From Bombyx mori (lineage: Eukaryota > Arthropoda > Insecta > Lepidoptera > Bombycidae), in assembly GCF_030269925.1 (NCBI RefSeq), contig NC_085117.1:3038001-3102000 (forward strand): 64,000 nucleotides of DNA. The letters are read 5' to 3'. The notes beneath the pieces were generated by a model. That model did not search any database. It was not told the origin of the DNA and worked only from the letters and a program-made list of their open reading frames with translations. A program made the translations under genes and the position numbers. Positions 11,060 through 25,300 of the stretch are shown one piece after another (position 1 is the first letter of the stretch; every line of letters starts with the position of its first letter).

Positions 11060-14000
11060 ATCCAGAAAATAGCATTATTAACTACGTTGGTTTGTCTGGA
11101 CTAATTTGAATATTGTAGTTAGTTATTAAAAAGCCACAAATTACAATTAATATTGTTGCCTATCTAAATATAGCTTTTAAATTGGTTATGAATGAATATA
11201 TTTATAAGTGAGCAGGTTTTGCCCTGTTATTTCTGCAACAATGAATGCTTTCAAAGGTATTTGCAAAATGATCAACAATGACTTTATGAATGAAATTAAT
11301 CATCAATATTACTGCGTTTAAGGAGTTTTTGAATTTATTATTTAAATAACTATAAATACAAAACACATTCGTATTTTTTTCAATCAATTCAGGAAACATA
11401 TGACGGTAGAGTGGGCATTATTGGCATTATTGATTTAGTTATTTTTTATAAGTAAAATTAAGAATAAGTTTGCTTGCATCAATTTTATGTGCATATAGAA
11501 GTAATATGAATGAAATAATCCGAATGTGTATTATTTTATAGATTAACAGAAAATACTTAAATTTTAACAACATTAATACAATAAATTTGATTTTTTTTTA
11601 TCATATATAAATATGTTCTATATATGAATGTTAATCAAATAATAGTGACAAATAACGAACATTTGATATGTGTGAATTACTTTAAACTTAACATTAAATA
11701 AATACGTAAATTAAAAGTTACTATTTCAATAATTCAGTTTACAAAATTATGTGAGTAAATTAAAATATATTTTTTTGACACCAGATGCGTTTTTTTTTCC
11801 TACCTAGGCTGATAGCCTTGAGAAGCTATTTCAGCTTCGCCCTAACATGTAGGTGAGCTCACGGGGCTCAAACTTGACGACGTTGCTAACACGAACCCTA
11901 GCAAGAACTGTGCTTCCCAGAACCTACCACCGGATCGGAAACGCGACCCATTGAGAAGATCCGACGAGAAACTCAGTGGGCTACAATGCGGGAACATGTC
12001 TCTTAGAAATCTCGAACTACGGTAGTCGCTTACGATCAAATCTAACACCAGGTGCGGTCCGTAACCCAGTTCGAAGCAAATAATTTGAAATAAGACAACA
12101 CAAAAAAAGAATATTACGACTATTTTATGAAATTTAGAAGCAAAAAAAGAAGTAGGTAGCTTTTGTTAGCATCGGGGTGCGCGAATGTCGACATTAAAGT
12201 AAGAACGCATGCGTGTATTTTACAGCATAGGTACATTCAGGTCCGCATATTAATTTTCGGATTTCTTTAAGCATATATACGAATGTAATGCCTCAGAAAG
12301 ATTGTCTATTTCCGGGATTTTAACTTTATAAATTATGTTCACGCGTTTTAAATGTTAAGTTTTTGTGAATTACATTCGCGTAAATTGATGTTGTTTTTTA
12401 GTATACATTTACTTATCTAATGATTAGAGAATGTGTGGTATAACATTATGGCCACTGTGTCTCAAATAACATTAAGTCATTCAAAATCTTTGAGAAGTTC
12501 TTACACGCAATTGCGAATGGCGTTATCGGGAAGTACCTAGTTTAAGTTTTTAAAAAATGCCCCTTAACACACGTGAAATTGTTTATTTGTCTATCATTTA
12601 AGCATGTTTATTCTATGACTAAGTGATTTTGTGGTGAACATGGTCGACGTTATGTGAAAGGCGTTCTCAACCTACCCAGTCATAGGCAGTGGGTTGTTCT
12701 TATCCAGCACGATGTAAATCTATCATGCCCCAGTTTCTTAACACATGCTAAATACGTACTTACACAATAAACTTAGCGGTGCGTAGTACGTAAAAATGCT
12801 ATTATGAATTATGATTTTAGTTTTAAATAAAATTACATTTCATCTTTACGAAATATGTTGTTTTCGAGAACGAGGCTAAAGAAATGTTTTTGAAGGCCTC
12901 CACAAGATGGCACTAGGTGTCTTTACTAGCAGCAACGTTTTAAGGTATATTTTGTATTAATTAGATTTTAAATAATATTCAGACAATGTGATGTTGGTTC
13001 AATTAATGTTATTTAGAAATTAATTTGACTGAATCTATTCGTATGCCCTGGTTTTGTGTCCATTTATCAAAACAGATGATACTGTCGGAAATGTTTGATA
13101 TTTTTTTTAAATATGCAGCTGCGTACAGATGTCCTATAGTATGTACCTACTTTAAATTTGATCGTAACGATTAAAACACTTAAGTTCTAAATCAACAAAT
13201 AGTACATATTAAGTTTTATTACCTGTATGTATTACAATCTTCCGCAGAGTTGATGGTATAATAAATGATTCAAAACGTTTCAATGCATTAATTCTATTAC
13301 TATAGAAAAACAAGAAATTATACATACCTAAAACAGTAATTCAGTTTAATTAAATAGGAACACACAATTCCTAACAGCACCGCTTACTCAATTCTCGAGC
13401 AAAAATTCCAGGGCGCTAGTGTTGTGGTACGTGAAGATCTATCAAGGAATCGACTTTGAACTGAAAATCGATAATCTTAATTTCGATTGATTGATTTTGT
13501 TCAGAAAAAGTATCAATATTTTTTAAGCCGCTTAGAAAAGTTAGGAATCTCCAAGAATTGTTGTTTTTCCGTCAAATTCAGATATAAAAATTTGATTAAA
13601 ATCGAATCACAATAAATCAAAAGCCTTGTTACGAGATATTTGTGTCTCAATTTAAGCATTAAATAATTAACTAAACATATTTTATTTGCGCTAATCCATA
13701 GACCCAATTACAATTCTATCATGAACATGGCATCGATTTTTCAGAAGAATTGACTAAAATGTTAATTTTTTATACCTTAGAGGCGCAGCACTAAAAATAT
13801 CGTTCAAATCTACATTAAAATGATACATTTTCAATTTTTCATTAGGGTATCTTTGACTATTTTATATTTAACGAATCTGTTATTTAATTATTATACGGTA
13901 GTATTGTATAATTGAAACTTTACCCTAACAATACTTAAAAGTCTTCTGAATAAGTATTGGTATTCTTTTAATTGGCATTGATCTTCTTAATGACATGTAT

Positions 14001-14360
14001 TTGAAGTTGCAAAACTCTTAAAGTGAAAACAAGCTGAGCTGATAAATGTAGCGTATGTAACTCAAAATAGTATCTGGAATTCGGTATTCATTTATAAACG
14101 TGTTTGCTGATTTGAAATTAAAACACAATGACCTATTAACAATGTTAAAATATAGCACACGCTGTCACATGCATCCCATAGATAATAAACTTAATAATAG
14201 GTTTTTATCGATGATGAAGTTGCCGTTAAGGTACCTATGCCTTGAGTTACAGAGTTACAGACGCAGAAGCGAAAGAATTTTAAACTACATTTCCGTTTCC
14301 GCAAAATTTATTGTTTTTGATAATCGCAAGTGGACGTTATGTTGGTTAGATAGATCTTGG
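11060..14360. other. Intergenic AT-rich DNA
   Basis: I see no exon here. Apart from a LINE family A end (11796-12050) the stretch is AT-rich and free of recognisable repeats. It probably contains the promoter of the zinc-finger gene just right of 11044, but I cannot name a promoter motif. Confidence 0.4.
11796..12050 (-). mobile_element. LINE family A 3' end
   Basis: Reverse-complement copy: a T-run at the left, then 'cctaggctgatagccttgag', 'aggtgagctcacggggctca', 'gatcggaaacgcgaccca' and 'gagaaactcagtgggct'. It is truncated at the 5' side. Confidence 0.75.
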
Positions 14361-14362
14361 TT

Positions 14363-14914
14363 AGGTGAGCTCACGGGGCTCAAACCGGAGAGTTGCTAAC
14401 ACTGACCCTAGCAAGAGCAGTGCTTCGCAGAATCTACCACCGGATCGGAAATGCGACCCACTGAGAAGATCCGGCGAGAAACTCAGTGGACTGTGTCTGT
14501 GGGTTAATTCGCTCGTCGAGCCCTTCGTCGCAAGCGACGGATTCGACGAGGACGGTGACCGGTGCTTGTGGTGCCTAAAAACACCGTTAACGGATCAGGA
14601 GGATCCGTAATGACGTGCTTTAGGCGACGTCGACGGCTTACCATTCGGTCTACTGGGTCGGGTATGTAGTTTCCAGCGGCCACGATGAGAGGGTTCTCAT
14701 GTCGTGCGGCTTTCTCAAAATGGCGCAGCGATGCCGACTGTAGATACTTACTGACAGAGTCGAGCTCCAGGTCATCGTGGAGATCCACGTTCCTCAGGAA
14801 CCATGGTGCTCTGACGGCTATCCTGCAGAATCGGGATTGAATAACCTGAAGGGGCTCCAAGTTGGTGCGGGCCGCCGGGTTTGACATGAAAGTTCTAAAC
14901 GAAAACTTACTCAT
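14363..14914 (-). pseudogene. LINE family A: reverse transcriptase C-terminus plus 3' end
   Basis: The minus strand encodes about 136 residues including NLEPLQVIQSRFCRIAVRAP, YLQSASLRHFEKAARHENPL and IPDPVDRM, then a run of arginines. This is the C-terminal part of a Jockey-like non-LTR reverse transcriptase. The standard family A 3' end follows in the same orientation. The 5' part is missing, so the copy cannot move. It ties the short family A tails elsewhere in the window to a real LINE. Confidence 0.75.
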
Positions 14915-15114
14915 AAAAAAGCCGTGCTCACCGTTCTGTTATATCCGGGCTCCAGTACTGTAGATATGCAGACCCAACCGTATTCCTGCTGCATCAGCTT
15001 TCCCATAACCTTATCCATACCATACCTCATTACCATTCCCACTCACTCAGTCAGTTCGTCTCCATCCTTCGCCGCGCTCGTGCCTATCACTTTTCAATTA
15101 AATCCAGTGCGAAT

Positions 15115-15185
15115 TATATATATATATATATAATTTAATTTTATTTTTAATTTTAATTTTAATTTATAAATATATAATTTAGTTT
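15115..15185. repeat. (TA)n and (TTTTAA)n simple repeat
   Basis: A run of alternating TA is followed by repeated 'ttttaatttt' units. It has no coding capacity. Confidence 0.8.
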
Positions 15186-15467
15186 TTTTTGGAAAAAAAG
15201 GAGTTCATAGAATTCCGTATAACAGTGTCGACGTAATCATCATAACTTCTTACCAAATGGCACCAGCTGGTGTGTAATGTGAGGAACTGAACACAATTAT
15301 AGGTGTAACGACGGAGGGAAGATCTTCCACCGAGCGGGTGACATTGCTCGGTAGACCGACGGTCCCATGTTGTTGTTACTATCTACGTAAGCTTATCTTG
15401 AAAATGTCGTAAGCGATATTCAGGCGTCTGTCAAATATCTTGTGTTTGTATGATGGCTACCTATATT

Positions 15468-15586
15468 ATTCGGTAGGCAGCGGCTTGACTCTGCCCCGGG
15501 CATTGCTGAAGTCCATGGGCGACGGTAACCGCTCACCATCTAGTGGGCCGTATCCTCGTCTGCCTACAAGGGCAATAAAAAAAAGC
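15468..15586 (+). mobile_element. LINE family B 3' tail
   Basis: It has 'cggtaggcagcggcttgact', 'tccatgggcgacggtaaccg' and a terminal 'agggcaataaaaaaaa'. It is 5'-truncated. Confidence 0.8.
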
Positions 15587-15907
15587 CCGCCACAATGATG
15601 CAGAAGCTCGATTGTTAAATCGTTTGGTCCTAAACGACACCGCTCGATCTCACACGACGCAAGAGACGGTCTCTAAGCAACAAAAGCTAGGTTGAAAGTT
15701 CAGAGCGTGCGTCAACAGTTATTGTACTTTTTCCAAAGTTTTGACAGATTATTAGGCGGGAATAAATTCAATACCCGAGAGGACATATGCAAAATCCATC
15801 TGAAGAGTTTGTTCGCTTGGCGTTGTTACTGGCCGTTCTTGACATAAGCGGAGAAATTGTAAGTTTTACTAACCTCATCGTTATTTCTTGTCAGTTCTCA
15901 ACCTTGT

Positions 15908-16125
15908 TCTTTTTTTATTGCTTAGATGGGACGAGCTCACAGCCCACCTGGTGTTAAGTGGTTACTGGAGCCCATAGACGTCTACAACGTAAATGCGTCA
16001 CCCACCTCGAGATACGAGTTTTAAGGCCTCAAGTATAGTTACAACGGCTGCCCCACCCTTCAAACCGAAACACATTACTGCTCCACGGCAGAAATAGGCA
16101 GGGCGGTGGTACCTACCCATAGTCC
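15908..16125 (-). repeat. Bm1-type SINE, reverse orientation
   Basis: It reads 'tttttttattgcttagatgg', 'cacctggtgttaagtggtta', 'cccacccttcaaaccg' and 'ggcagaaataggcagggcgg'. It lacks the tRNA-like head. Confidence 0.85.
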
Positions 16126-16346
16126 TAGACGCGTGTGGAAATTACCAAATCAATGGGACGTCTTTTCGTCACTGAAAATGATTCCCTCACATACATACAA
16201 ACATGCCAAGCCAATAAAGGCAAACCAATTAATACACAATAGAACATCGTCTGAAAATCATTTATTTATTAGTCATCTCTTTCCGATTCGCATAGAAACC
16301 AAATCTTGCGTCTCTGTTGCACGAGTGATCCAAGGTTCTTGAGGGT

Positions 16347-19300
16347 TCACTTCCTGGTTATCGGGATGCATTGACCTTCGAGCCACTCCAAATCCTTAAG
16401 CAAACCGCGCTCCTTCAGTATCGGACTCAATGTGTCAAGCACTCTTCGATGGTACGCGTTCACGTATGAAATCTGTAAGCGGTTGAGCTCCGGAGAATTA
16501 TATTAGAACCCATCGATCACCCCATCAACACCCCCATCGAACCCCCCGACATGCCAAAGACATTGCAATGAGCAAATACCAATCAAAATAACGTATGACA
16601 TCTGTAAACGGTAGAGCTCCAAAGAATTATATCAGAATTCATTGACCCCCCCCATCAACACCCCCATCGAACCCCCCGACATGCCAAAGACATCGCAATG
16701 AGAAATTACCAATCAAAATCATGTATGACATCTCTAAACGGTAGACCTCCGAAGAATTAGATCAGAATTCATTGACCCCCCCATCGAACCCCCCGACATG
16801 CCAAAGACATCACAATGAGCAATTACCAATCAAAATCACGTCTGTCATCTGTGAACGGTAGAGCTTCGAAGAATTATATCAGAATTCATTGACCCACCCC
16901 CCAACCCTCTTCCCGAAGACATCGCAGTGAGCAATCACCAATCAAAATCAAATTGATCGGCACGTTAGAAATCACTCACTCACCTCGAAATCGGTCATAA
17001 TCTCTGCATCGATACATTCCCTTTGATTGGGCACTAAAGTCAACGTGCTGAAGCCCAAAACGCCTCGACCATCGTAATCGCCTCTCAGATTCTTCGCCTG
17101 GAATAAAAGTGGCCGTCGTGAGTTCGGCCATAGATTAATTTGGTTTTTCCTCGCGGCCCCGATTCCGAGCCCTTCGAGTGAAGCGGTCGAACGACCGAAT
17201 CTTAATGAAGTCGAATCCGCATTCGCTTCGTCACAGAAATAGATGAGACAGCGATGTGTCTTATACACAAGTAAGACTTAAAGGTCTACTTAAACGGTAG
17301 GCAGCGGCTTGGCTCTGCCCCTGGCATTGCGGAAGTCCATGGGCGACGGTAACCGCTCGCCATCAGTTGGGCCGTATGCTCGTCTGCCTAAAAAGGCAAT
17401 AAAAAAATGCTGGGATATACTGATGTTGAATGGTGAGCAAAAAAGATGGTACTTATCCCCTTAGGGCTCATAAAACTTACCCTAACACAAATATAATTAT
17501 CGAGCGTTTCGCCAAATTCATGTGACGTAGCTACTTTGTTTACTGGTTTGTGACGTCATAAAATATGTACTATACACTATTTACCTTAGGATGATCGCTT
17601 CCCTTATCGACAGCCACAATCTCTATTAGATCTTCGTGGCGAATTCCGTATTCGCCGACTTTGTAGAAGCCTGGTTCTGTTTTAAAAAAAAAAACGTTAA
17701 AAAACATCATCTCCTTCTTATTATTTTTTTCGGTATGGCAAACGAATTCTTGAAATTCTATTGTTGCCAGTGTCGATTTTTTTTTAAATAATTGGTTGTC
17801 TGTAATGTCGGTATAACGGATAACGTCTCATAAATCGACGAACATCGGGTACACGCACGAAAAATTGTCACGTTCCGCCCGAGCCTGAGCATGCGAGCGA
17901 GAGCCCGTAACAAGCGACAGAGAGGCACTATCGGCCCAAGCATTGGCTTGTGACACATCTATGTCTTTCTCGCGTGACGTCAGAGCTAGCAGTTCGAATA
18001 GTTCCGCTATTGACGTTATCACGTAAAACTATCGTCCGTAAACCGACTTCACAGACAAACAATTATTATTTCTTATAGTAATTTTTAATTAAAGTTGATA
18101 TAAACTGTTATTAGTTTTAAATATGTTCACGACACGCGAAATCCATACTAATATATAAATCTACAGTGCTTTTACGGATGTTCCGTTATAACTACTGAAC
18201 CATGCATCCGATTGACTTGAAACTTGGTATCCATGTAGAAAATTCATGTGCTTAATGGATAGATTTATATGAGTGTTGGGCTCCCTACACCAGTTGCGGG
18301 AGCGTTAATAATGAGAATCTTTATGGGAGTGAGAAATAATAATGTTAATTTTAAATGCCTCGCGAAGCGGACGGGTACAGCTAGTCCTGAATAAAAGAGA
18401 TAACCTATTTTAAATAAATAAAACATCTCGGACCGTTGCTCAATATCTGTCCAACGTTCAGTCCAGGATCGTCGGGGTACGGACGCCAAGAGACTCCGGA
18501 CGGACCCTCGTGCACGTTGAGGTAGTGACCCACGCCGTGACCCGTCCCGTGACCGTAGTCCAGGCCCACCTCCCACAGGGCGTGACGCGCGAAGCTGTCC
18601 AGAACGTTGCCCTGCCGGACGAAACTTCGACTTTCAATAAACTCTGACAGATGTCACATTTGACAGCTGGCAAAATAAAATGCTGATGCGCGAAACAAAT
18701 GTTCAGGGTTACTTATAGAGTAACAACAACTAACACCCGGGGGCCTGTTTTAACATCTATATATTAATGCGTGAAGCAAAAACTTTGTACCGTTTTTTAC
18801 GAAAATTGCGCGGACGGAGGAGAATGTTAATTTTTTTTAATTATACATAAAAATACATTAAATCAATAAATAAAAACATTAAACACGCTACCATGTATTT
18901 GATACACACACGCATGCATACTATTTGTTTATTGTCAAACTATTCTTATTGCTTATAGTCTGTGGTCAAATTGAGAATAGATTAAATATTTTTTGTCTTT
19001 ATTCATATTAGTAATGTAGTCTCGGCGAAATCTGTGATTATAGAAGTATAATAAATAGTCTTTGACAATAGAACAATAATAATTTTCAAACTTGTAATTA
19101 CAATTAATTATAGTCGAATATCGACTACCGGGGGACCACTAGTTCATATTATTTCTAGAGTCGTTTTAGTTAACTAACATTTTAACATATATATTATATA
19201 TTTTTTTGCCTTTAATTTAAGCAAGGAACTGGCTGGACTATGTAATGAAACAATCTTACCTTAACGCCTTTCGGGAATAAAGCGCTGCCGATCATAATCT

Positions 19301-22300
19301 GACCTTTTAGCACTCGAGTGAACGCATCCTTCTGTTCCGCGGTAGGGTTGCCGCTCATGTGCCGCGTGCGAGTTATGTCGGTCGTGCCATCCCTGAATTT
19401 CGTAAACAAAAGCTCTGCTGGATTCCTCATACACGGTTCCGATGTGAGGATTTTCTATTGATTATGTACCGTAGTGGACGGGACAACTCCAATCAGACAC
19501 ACAGAGGTCAGTGTGTGTAGTGTGAGTTATTTAACGTTCTAGATAGCGTAAAAGTTAACTCGATTTTGTATGCAGTTAGAACAGCGCCCCTAGCGGCAAA
19601 CGTAAGCAAACTTTTACGCTATCGAAAACGTTAAAAACTCGCACTAAGCAGCCAGACTCTTCGAGCCAAGATACACAATTTTAACATACAGTATTCGACT
19701 TAAAAAATTTAAAACCATATTTTACGGTTTTTAATCGCCGCCATTATATCGAGGGACGAAAGGCTATTTGGTTTAAGCGATATTTCGCTTAACACGCGAC
19801 ATTTATCTTTGTAATGAAAGGTCCGTTTTATTTGGTATCAGCATCAACAGTTCGATGTTTTTAATTGAACTTCAATTAAGTTTACTCCATTCAAATAGCT
19901 GAAGAATTTTTTTTTATTGTTGTTATATTCTTTCCAAATTTTGAGGTTGAAATGGCTCTGCTGTAAAGATGCTTAAATATGTCGTATAAGCCAAATAACC
20001 TTTCAATCTTCCTTTTTTTTTATTGCCCTTGTAGACAGACGAGCATACGGCTCACCTGATGTTGAATGGTAACCGTCGCCCATGGACTTCAGCAATGCCA
20101 GGAGCAAAGCGAAGCCGCTGCCTACCGCTTAATATTTTAATATAAATATGCTTTGTTAATATTTTAATATAAATATGTTAGAGGGAGTCTGAAAGTGGCA
20201 CCTGTGACAGAGAAGTTGAGAAGTGCGCGTTTGGGATGGTATGGTCACTTGGCGGTTAAGTGGTTACCGGAGTCCATAGACGTCTACAACGTAAATACCG
20301 CCACCCACCTCAAGACATGGGTTCTGAGGTCTCAAGTATAGTTACAACGGCTGTCCAACCTCTCTAACGCGTTACTGCTTCACGGCAGAAACAGGCAGGA
20401 TGGTGGTGCCTACCCGTGCGGACTCACAGGACGTCCTATCATCAGTAAGCTCTTGTCCCCATTCGACGTCATAGCCCAGAACGGAGCTTAGAGGGCATAA
20501 AACAGCGGTCGGGGAACCGGGGTAAAGTACCCCAAATAGGGTAAAATGAAACTTTTGGGGGGTAAAAATGAAAGTTTTGCGAGTAAAAAGTATATATTGA
20601 AGTGAAACTTCTTTAGAATCGATAAAATTTGTAGTTATTGTTTTCTTTTCAAAATTATCATGGGGTCTATAATATTAAAGATACTAAAAAGAAGCGATTT
20701 CTTTTTGGAGTTTACTCCTTTAGAATCGATTTACATATATAGGCCCGGGGTATGAAAATTATGGGGACCAAAATCGTACTAGCATGTCACACGAAATGCG
20801 TTATGCGCCTGCGCCGGCAGTCCGCCACAAAGCCTCGTACTGATCGCGCGTTTCTCTCATTATTGTATTTTCATATATTTGTTAGTCGTTTGTTTTGTGT
20901 CTCGTTAATTTGTTAATAATCTGTAGTGTATCGTGTTGTCGTAATATAGAACTATTTCTCGTATTGTTTCGTTTAATTTTTTATATCCAGTAAACTCCAG
21001 TCGTGCGTCGGAGCGGACACACACACTTTTTTTTTTTTTATTCTTCGCCATCGGGTAATATCAACTTACACAAAAATATTTTGGGGTAATACTAATTAAA
21101 AAAGTTCCCCGACCGCTGGCCTAAAAGCACCGACCCCCGTCCCACTGTCGGTCCCCACTCTGTAACATGCCATCCGAAGGGGGGTCGCACCTGTATTGCC
21201 CGCCGGAGTCGAGAAGGAACATGTGGTCTCTCTCTATCACGGTCTGCTGTCCCTCTCTATCGGGGCTGTAGTGTATGATTGCGCCGTTCGCGCCGCTGCC
21301 CGCTATCGTTCCAAACGAAGGACCCATGAAGTCCTTTTCGTCCCTAACAAATAAAATAAACTTTATGTTCTTGTAAACCTTCGGAGTTGTCCGATTGCGC
21401 TGAACTTATTTTAAGTGAAATAGATGTTTTTTCAAATTGTCTCACTACTTATAAGAAAAATCTGTCGCGGATCATCTCCCAATTAAATTAATCTTAAGCA
21501 ATGAATGAAATGTATCCAAATCTTAGCTGTATATTTTATTTTTATTTTTGATGTTAATGCAATGTCGATTGCACCTATAATTGAGGTGACATCTGCCATG
21601 AACTTTTGTCAATTTGTCAATGTTTTGTATTGATGATCACTTTGTTGGTGCAACTTAATAAATAAATAAATAAATAAATAAATAAACACGGCGACCACCG
21701 GAATATATCAAACCAAAAAATTAACAAATTAGTATTAATATTATCATGATAAAGATCCGGCGAGAAACTCAGTGGGCTGTGTATGGGTTAGTTCACTCGT
21801 GGAACTATTCGTCATAATTGACGAATTCGACGAGGACGGTGACCGGTGCTTGAGGGTCCTAAAAGCACCGAGTTTCTTTTTATTGCTTAGATGCTGCGAT
21901 GTCTTTGGCATGGTGGGGGGTTTGATGGGGTTTTGTTTTTATTGCTTAGATGAGTGGACGAGCCCACACAGCCCACGAGCTCACAGCCCACCTGGTGTTA
22001 AGTGGTTACTGGAGCCCATAGACATCTACGACGTAAATGCGCCACCCACCTTGAGATATAAGTTCTAAGGTCTCAAGTATAGTTGCAACGGCTGCCCCGC
22101 CCTTCAAACCGAAACGCATTACTGCTTCACGGCAGAAATAGGCAGGGTGGTGGTACTTATCCGTGCGGACTCACAAGAGGTCCTACCACCAGTAAATGGA
22201 TCCAGGGAATCTGATAAGACATGTTGGCTTTGCCTTAATCCGTTGCGCTTGGATAAGTAATTGGCGGTGGCCACGATTAGAGGGTTTTCGTGTCACGCCA

Positions 22301-25300
22301 CTTTATCGTGCGTCTGTCTGTCGCGAACACAATCACTGATATATAATTACCAATAAAAGCGGGAGATTTCGTATGTGGCTAATCGATTCATCAGAATTTC
22401 ATTTGCCGTCGGCGGTTGCTGCAGTACCTACGTGCCCTTACTCGAAGTTCCTTACCTCCTAAACTCCAGAAGTTTATCCGAAGCCTGCACCTCTGTGATC
22501 TGCTCGCCGCTGTCAATTTGATCGTGGAGCCACCTGAAGAACCTGACCACGGCTATACCGTCCTTGATGTGGCAGTTACGGAAGCCCTGATGAGCAATGG
22601 GCATATGTTCTCAAATCCTAGTCGTCGCGGCCTAAAGGATAAGACGCCCGGTGCATTCGTATCGAGAGATGTGACTGAGCCGGGGTTCGAATCCCGCAAG
22701 CAGCGGCTTGACTCTGCCCCTGGCATTGCTGAAGTCCATGGGCGACGGTAACCAGTCACCATCAGGTGGGCCGTATGCTCGACTGCCGCCTACAAGGGCC
22801 ATAAAAAAATAAAAAAAGCAGATACCAATTTTTTAAGTGAAACTTCTTTAGGCGTGTTAGGAGAGAGAGAGAGAGAGGGAGAAAGGACAAAGCGAGCTAG
22901 GTCGTTTCTCTTATACACAGCGTTCTCTATGAATGAAGAAAACCACAGTGCTACACAGCGCAACGCAATAGAAGTTCCACTTCTTTCACGTCCATCAAGT
23001 TGCACGCGTGCCAATTTTTCTATAATGTTCACGAATGACTTCCACGGATATAAAAGTCGAAAGCGAAAAAGTTATAATTTGCGCAAGTACTGGTGGTAGC
23101 ACCTCTTGTGAGTCCGCACGGGTCGATACCCACCCTGCCTGTTTCTGCCGTGAAGCAGTAATGCGTTTCGGTTTGAAGGGTGGAGCAGCCGATGTACTGT
23201 TAAAACGGAGACTCTTAGAACTCATCTCTCAAGGTGGGTAGCGGTATCTAAGTTTTTGATATCTATGGGCTCCGTTGAACTTCTAACACCAGGCGCGCTC
23301 GTGCCATCTAAGCCATAAAATACCCGAAATTTGTTCACACAACACTTCCTTATCAAATATGATCTTTACACCCTCAAACACCTGGTTATTGGGGCTTAGG
23401 TATTGTGAGCATGCACAGAGATTGACATGACCATTGTCTTGCCAATCTCTGCCGCGAACCAATCACACGTTCCTTTTCGAAGAGCACATCGGATTACAGT
23501 TCATCCACAGTGCGTTTCCAGAGATCTTTTTTGCCACGTACCATCCCGCTTTGGAATGAGCTCCCCTCCACAGTGTTTCCCGAGCGCTATAACATGTTCT
23601 TCTTCAAACGAGGCCTGTGGAGAGTACTAAACGGTAGGCAGCGGCTTGGCTCTGCCCCTGACATTGCTAACGTCCATGGGCTAACCACTCACCATCAGGT
23701 GGGCCGTATGCCGTTAAAGGCAATAAAAAAAAACACGTATGGTACTCGGGGACTGAAAGCGATTGTATAGCTTTTTTTTTGAACTTATGCAATTATAATT
23801 AGACAATAATAATTTAATATTAAAACAATAATTAATAAAATAAGACCAGGCTATATTTATAAACATTATCAAAAGCAAAACACAAACTGTCCCCTTCACA
23901 CTCGAAAGCCAGACAGCGCGAGAGAGAGATGGACAGACTTTTCATGATCTGCATGCAGTGCGACGTCACGCCGCACGCTTATTCACAAACACTACACAAG
24001 CGCAACGTGTGAGTGTGTTGAACCCGAGCTATATGGTAGGCGGAGTGGGGGTGTTAGGTTTCATTTTCGTTACGGAATTTCTCGGTCGCCGCGCTCAAAA
24101 CCCACGATAAAAGCTATGTAATACCTTAAAAACTCTTACTTATATTTACTTTATCCTTATCTTACCTGTATCTCCTACGTTTAATCGACAGATCTGCTCT
24201 ATACGATACTCACTTGCAGTTCGATTTCGTTTTTGACCAATTTAGCCAGTTTCACGGGCGACACCTCCGATATTAAATCAATCGGACGCTTTAGGACATC
24301 AGACTGAAATTAAGCAAACAAGGCCGTTGGAGAATTGAAAAAAATAGTCCCTTATAAAAAAGACAGAGCCTAAAATACGGGACGTCCCAGAAAATACGGG
24401 ACGTCTGGCAACCTTATTCAGTGCGCCGCGTAGGGCACCAGTGACCTACATAGCAGTCAACGTATTTTAAAAAAGTAATTCCATTTCAATGTCTAATATA
24501 AGAGAACAATTTTAAGAACTCACCCCGGAGGCGGCTCTGTGGATCGCCTCATTAGCGTCATTGGACAACCAGATCACGTGTCTCCCGTCGCCGCTCTCCG
24601 ACAGTTCTCGCTGTGAAAACGAAAGCAGACATAAAAAAAAATGACACCTGTCAAATTTGACAGCTGTCATCCGAAAACTAACGTAGGATCGTCAAAGTTA
24701 CAGCCTTTGATGTCTGCAATCGAGTAGCCGATAAGCATATCCAAAACGTCCGACTCCAGTTCCTGGTGAATAATGACGAACCTGACTGTCTGTCTCTTCA
24801 GGCTACGTATTAATACGCACGAAATTATAATTTCAGAGATTGCACTTAAACATCGTATCGCTGCTAGGAGCTCTTGGAAGCAGACCTGCCTTCTGTTTCG
24901 GAGGATACGACGCCGTTAGACGGAGCCGCCGAGGCTGTCACCTAGTATCCCGGAGGACGCTAGTCCTCTCACCCAGACTGATATCCAAGATCCATCCATC
25001 CATCATTAACGAACCACTGAACAATGCTCACCGCCATTTCCTTTAAGCCCTCCAAAATGTCCCCGTAAGGTTTGCCCTCGACACTGTCCACGCCCTCCTC
25101 CCTCAGGTGATCCGTCACGGAGGGGGGCAGTTGACCGTCGCCCCAGTATAGAACAACATTGGTCTCCATCACGATCAGGTACGAAAAGAAGACCGGATTA
25201 TATTCGATGTCGGAGCCGCGTAGATTTAACGTGTCTGGAAATTGAAAAGTCAGTACCGTGGTGGGAGTAACTGGTGGTCCGGAGGTCTGACCAGTTTCAC

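Noticed and set aside
21657..21686. (AAAT)n run as a possible CRISPR-like array
   Set aside because: Simple microsatellite tail of a dispersed repeat; no spacers.
22853..23099. Opposed open frames around 22.8-23.1 kb as a small gene
   Set aside because: They contain a GA-rich simple repeat and SINE-derived sequence, with no splice or homology support.
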